Assembly (NCBI GenBank): GCA_022792555.1
Contig: JAAWBF010000086.1
Location: 1-64,000, forward strand
Direction of reading: 5' to 3'
Length of the DNA: 64,000 nucleotides
Source of the DNA: Oscillospiraceae bacterium
GTDB taxonomy: Bacteria > Bacillota > Clostridia > Oscillospirales > Oscillospiraceae
Under the pieces are notes generated by a model that searched no databases, was not told the DNA's origin, and was given only the letters and a program-made list of their open reading frames with translations. Positions 61,923 through 64,000 of the stretch are shown here, in pieces (position 1 is the stretch's first letter; each line of letters begins with the position of its first letter). The position numbers were made by a program, and so were the translations under genes.

Positions 61923-62801
61923 ATGTTAGCGGTACTGCTAGGGCTTATCTGCCTGCTGCTCGGCCTGCGTATTTATACGGTGGAGCGGGCTCTGCGGGGG
62001 GCGGCGCGGCAGCTAAAGGAGGGCGGGAAGATCGCCCGGCTGCGGATGGAGACCCCCAACCGTTCAGCAGAGATCCTGATTGCCGCGGTGAATACCCTGC
62101 TGGAGGACCAGGCCAAGGAGGAGACCCAACACCACAACAGAGAGCGGGATCTCCGCCGTCAGATTGCCAATGTCTCCCATGACCTGCGCACCCCCCTCAC
62201 CTCTATTTTGGGCTATCTCCAGCTCCTGGAGGACGATGATCTTTTCCAGGAGGAGCGGCAGAACTATCTGGGCGTCGTGAAGAGCAGGGCCAAGGCCCTC
62301 CAGAGCCTGATCACCAGCTTTTATGACCTGTCCCGGCTGGAGAGCGGAGAATTTCCCCTGATTCGGGAGCCGGTGGATCTGGAGAAGGTCCTCAGCGGTC
62401 TGCTGGCCGCCTTTTACGACGATCTCACCCACGCCGGATTTGAGGTCCAGGTGGAGCTGGCCCCGGCACTCCCCCCAATTTATGGGGATTCCAACGCGGT
62501 GCTGCGGATCTTTACCAATCTCATCCGAAACACCCTGGACCACGGGTCGGGCCTGCTGGAGATCCGCCTGTTCCAGGAGGACGGCCATGTGGTCAGTAGC
62601 TTTGCCAACGATGCCGGAGGGATGACCGATGCGGAGATTGTCCATGTCTTTGACCGGTTTTTTACCACCGACAAGGTGCGTACCGGCCGGAATACTGGCC
62701 TGGGTCTGGCCATTGTCAAGGCGCTGGCCGATCAGATGGGCTGCCGGGCTGAGGCCCTGTTGGAGGAGGGCCGTTTCCTCATTCGGATTGTGTGGAGCTG
62801 A
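61923..62801 (+). CDS. orphan sensor histidine kinase
   Basis: 292 residues: one N-terminal membrane helix (LLGLICLLLGLRIYTVE), phosphoacceptor box ANVSHDLRTPLTSILGYLQLL (His about 83, shortened), N-box FTNLIRNTLDHG (about 203), GTGLGL-type NTGLGLAIVKAL (about 262). It is of the same short intramembrane type as the kinase at 23828, which normally follows a response regulator and precedes or follows an ABC transporter. Here none is present; the leader and terminator lie directly upstream. GGGAGG eight bases before the ATG. Confidence 0.88.
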   Translation: MLAVLLGLICLLLGLRIYTVERALRGAARQLKEGGKIARLRMETPNRSAEILIAAVNTLLEDQAKEETQHHNRERDLRRQIANVSHDLRTPLTSILGYLQLLEDDDLFQEERQNYLGVVKSRAKALQSLITSFYDLSRLESGEFPLIREPVDLEKVLSGLLAAFYDDLTHAGFEVQVELAPALPPIYGDSNAVLRIFTNLIRNTLDHGSGLLEIRLFQEDGHVVSSFANDAGGMTDAEIVHVFDRFFTTDKVRTGRNTGLGLAIVKALADQMGCRAEALLEEGRFLIRIVWS

Positions 62802-62837
62802 CCAGAACCGTTTTATAGATTTGTTACTTCTGCCAGC

Positions 62838-62867
62838 TTGACAAAGGAACTTCTGCAAATGTAGAAT
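62838..62867 (+). promoter_or_regulatory. promoter of the blaI-blaR1 operon
   Basis: TTGACA (62838-62843), 18 bases, TAGAAT (62862-62867). Confidence 0.75.
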
Positions 62868-62897
62868 AAGAACACAGAAACTTCTGCAAATGCAAAA
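62851..62897 (+). promoter_or_regulatory. two probable BlaI operators
   Basis: TTCTGCAAATGTAGAA (62851-62866) and TTCTGCAAATGCAAAA (62882-62897) are palindromic boxes 31 bp apart, one over the -10 and the other between the promoter and the ribosome site. BlaI/MecI repressors bind paired dyads of this kind at their own promoters. Confidence 0.65.
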
Positions 62898-62909
62898 GGA
62901 GGAGTTCTC

Positions 62910-63293
62910 ATGACAGAAGAAATCCGCCGCCTGCCGCCGTCTGAGCTGGACATTATGCTGGTCATCTGGGGGCTCAAGCCGCCGGTGACAGCGCCCCAGA
63001 TCTTGTCCGGCATGGGCCGGGCCCTGACCGCAAGCGCCCTGCACAGCTACCTCAAGCGGCTGGAGGAGAAGGGGTTTCTCTCCTGCCGGAAGGTGGGAAA
63101 GACCAATGGCTACACCCCGCTCATCACCAGGGAGACCTATCAGGCCCTGGAGGGCCGCATCCTGTTAGACAAGCTCTACCGCCGGTCCTTAAAGAACTTT
63201 GCCGCCGCTCTTTACGACGGCGGGGCGCTGGATCGGCAGGAGGTGGCCGAGCTGCGGGCCTATCTGGACGAGCTGGAACAGGAGATGGATTGA
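62910..63293 (+). CDS. BlaI/MecI/CopY-family repressor
   Basis: 127 residues. Winged helix: LPPSELDIMLVIWGLKPPVTA, then TASALHSYLKRLEEKGFLSC (recognition helix and wing, about residues 8-63) and a C-terminal dimer helix. The proteolysis-sensitive segment of BlaI should lie in the C-terminal part. AAAGGAGG precedes the ATG. It overlaps the start region of the membrane peptidase gene, typical of blaI-blaR1. No beta-lactamase is in the window. Confidence 0.92.
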   Translation: MTEEIRRLPPSELDIMLVIWGLKPPVTAPQILSGMGRALTASALHSYLKRLEEKGFLSCRKVGKTNGYTPLITRETYQALEGRILLDKLYRRSLKNFAAALYDGGALDRQEVAELRAYLDELEQEMD

Positions 63294-63294
63294 G

Positions 63295-64000
63295 ATGGAG
63301 GGACTGTTTCTGCGGATTGCCGTCCTTTCCCTGTCCACCTCGGCGGTGCTGCTGCCGCTACTTCTCTGCCTGCCCCAGATCCGGCGCCGCTGGGCAGAAC
63401 AGACCTGCTATATTCTGTGGCTGTTCCTGGCCCTACGGCTGATCGTGCCTGTTCAATGGGCCCTGCCGCATCCAGTGATCCAGATGGAGGTTCCAAGGCA
63501 GACAGCTGTGTTTCCCGTTCAGTGGGGACACCCCATCGTAAGTCCGGAGGAGGAACTCGCCCCATCCGCCCACGCGTCGGAAGTGTCAGACAAGGCTCCA
63601 GCCGCGTCAATTGCCCCCAAGCTCACCCCAGGTGCTCTGATGGCTTGGATTTGGCTGGCGGGCATGGCAGGGGTTTTGCTGTGGCACGGCGGGAGCTATC
63701 TGCTGGCCCGGCGGCGCCTGTTAAAACGGGCCAGCCTTCAGGAGGGGAGAGAACGGGATGTACTGCTCCAACAGTGCCGGGTACTGGGTTTGAAAAAAAC
63801 CGTTCAGCTGTACCATACGACTGAGGTAGTCTCCCCTATGACTCTGGGCTTCTTCCGGCCTGTGATTGTCTTGCCAGAGGGAGTGCGCTCTGGAACCGCC
63901 TTTAATATGGTTCTGCGCCACGAGCTGATCCACCTCAAGCGGCGGGATGTGGGCTGTCAGGCGCTTTTCCTGCTGTGCTGTGGGGGCCACTGGTTCAATC
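63295..64000 (+). CDS. BlaR1/MecR1-type M56 membrane peptidase (3' end outside window)
   Basis: 235 residues visible. Membrane helices at the N-terminus (FLRIAVLSLSTSAVLLPLLL, CYILWLFLALRLIVPVQW), an about 80-residue loop, a third helix (LMAWIWLAGMAGVLLWH), then the zinc peptidase site RHELIHLKRRDVG (HExxH, about residue 208) and a following hydrophobic stretch. BlaR1-type proteins sense a signal (beta-lactam in the named members) and cleave BlaI. ATG 63295 starts one base after the blaI stop; the C-terminus is cut off by the window end, so a sensor domain cannot be judged. Confidence 0.9.
   Translation, partial: MEGLFLRIAVLSLSTSAVLLPLLLCLPQIRRRWAEQTCYILWLFLALRLIVPVQWALPHPVIQMEVPRQTAVFPVQWGHPIVSPEEELAPSAHASEVSDKAPAASIAPKLTPGALMAWIWLAGMAGVLLWHGGSYLLARRRLLKRASLQEGRERDVLLQQCRVLGLKKTVQLYHTTEVVSPMTLGFFRPVIVLPEGVRSGTAFNMVLRHELIHLKRRDVGCQALFLLCCGGHWFN

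Overview
The window is high-GC DNA from a Gram-positive, spore-forming, motile anaerobe, most likely a butyrate-producing member of the Oscillospiraceae (the Flavonifractor / Intestinimonas / Lawsonibacter type). This is inference. It rests on the clostridial infC-rpmI-rplT and rpsU genes, a butyryl-CoA:acetate-type CoA-transferase, a clostridial glutamate dehydrogenase, BclA-like collagen-repeat proteins, Gram-positive two-component/ABC modules, CsrA next to flagellin, and consensus sigma-A promoters with strong Shine-Dalgarno sites.

Layout. 1-9.7 kb: an NhaC-type antiporter (cut by the window edge), nitroreductase, rpsU, leuS, gdhA, an orphan TupA-like lipoprotein, a VanW protein and a YqeG phosphatase. 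9.7-23.3 kb: a TIM-barrel protein; a TetR / MMPL exporter / giant GLUG-repeat membrane protein / FAD oxidoreductase operon; then an acetyltransferase, a putative PI3/4-kinase-fold protein and a CbxX-type AAA ATPase. 23.3-23.6 kb: a gene-poor stretch with a consensus promoter and a terminator on the minus strand, a good candidate for a structured non-coding RNA. 23.7-35 kb: three signalling modules, namely response regulator + ABC exporter + histidine kinase, an AgrC/LytTR pair, and an OmpR-type pair with two PepSY proteins. 35-40 kb: three proteins sharing an exosporium-like N-terminus (two with collagen repeats), then thioesterase-def-yaaA. 40.4-42.2 kb: a Na/Pi cotransporter gene broken by a 2-base insertion.

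42.2-54.2 kb is the most remarkable region. Everything there reads on the minus strand, in the order: Hin-type serine invertase; an 88-bp segment between exact 31-bp inverted repeats carrying an outward promoter; a TnpB homologue that has lost all three RuvC catalytic residues (TldR type); a guide-RNA-like downstream structure; a CsrA-family regulator; flagellin; a sulfotransferase-like protein; an APS-kinase-like protein; a CTP-type nucleotidyltransferase; and the full 2-aminoethylphosphonate (AEP) pathway (phnW, PEP mutase, phosphonopyruvate decarboxylase). I read it as a phase-variable, RNA-guided flagellar switch joined to a flagellin gene and a predicted phosphonate/sulfate surface-modification pathway. 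In layout it parallels Salmonella hin-fljBA, with an RNA-guided repressor in place of FljA.

54-64 kb: a remnant right end of another IS200/IS605 element; a cupin regulator with a metallo-hydrolase; a YbaK-type deacylase; the CoA-transferase; a small HTH regulator; the IF3-L35-L20 operon with a probable AUC start; tRNA-Val; degraded mobile DNA; a structured leader before an orphan histidine kinase; and a BlaI/BlaR1 pair cut by the window end. A roughly 95-bp palindromic repeat recurs at 9.1, 10.5 and 56.3 kb and in places forms gene ends or sits next to gene starts.
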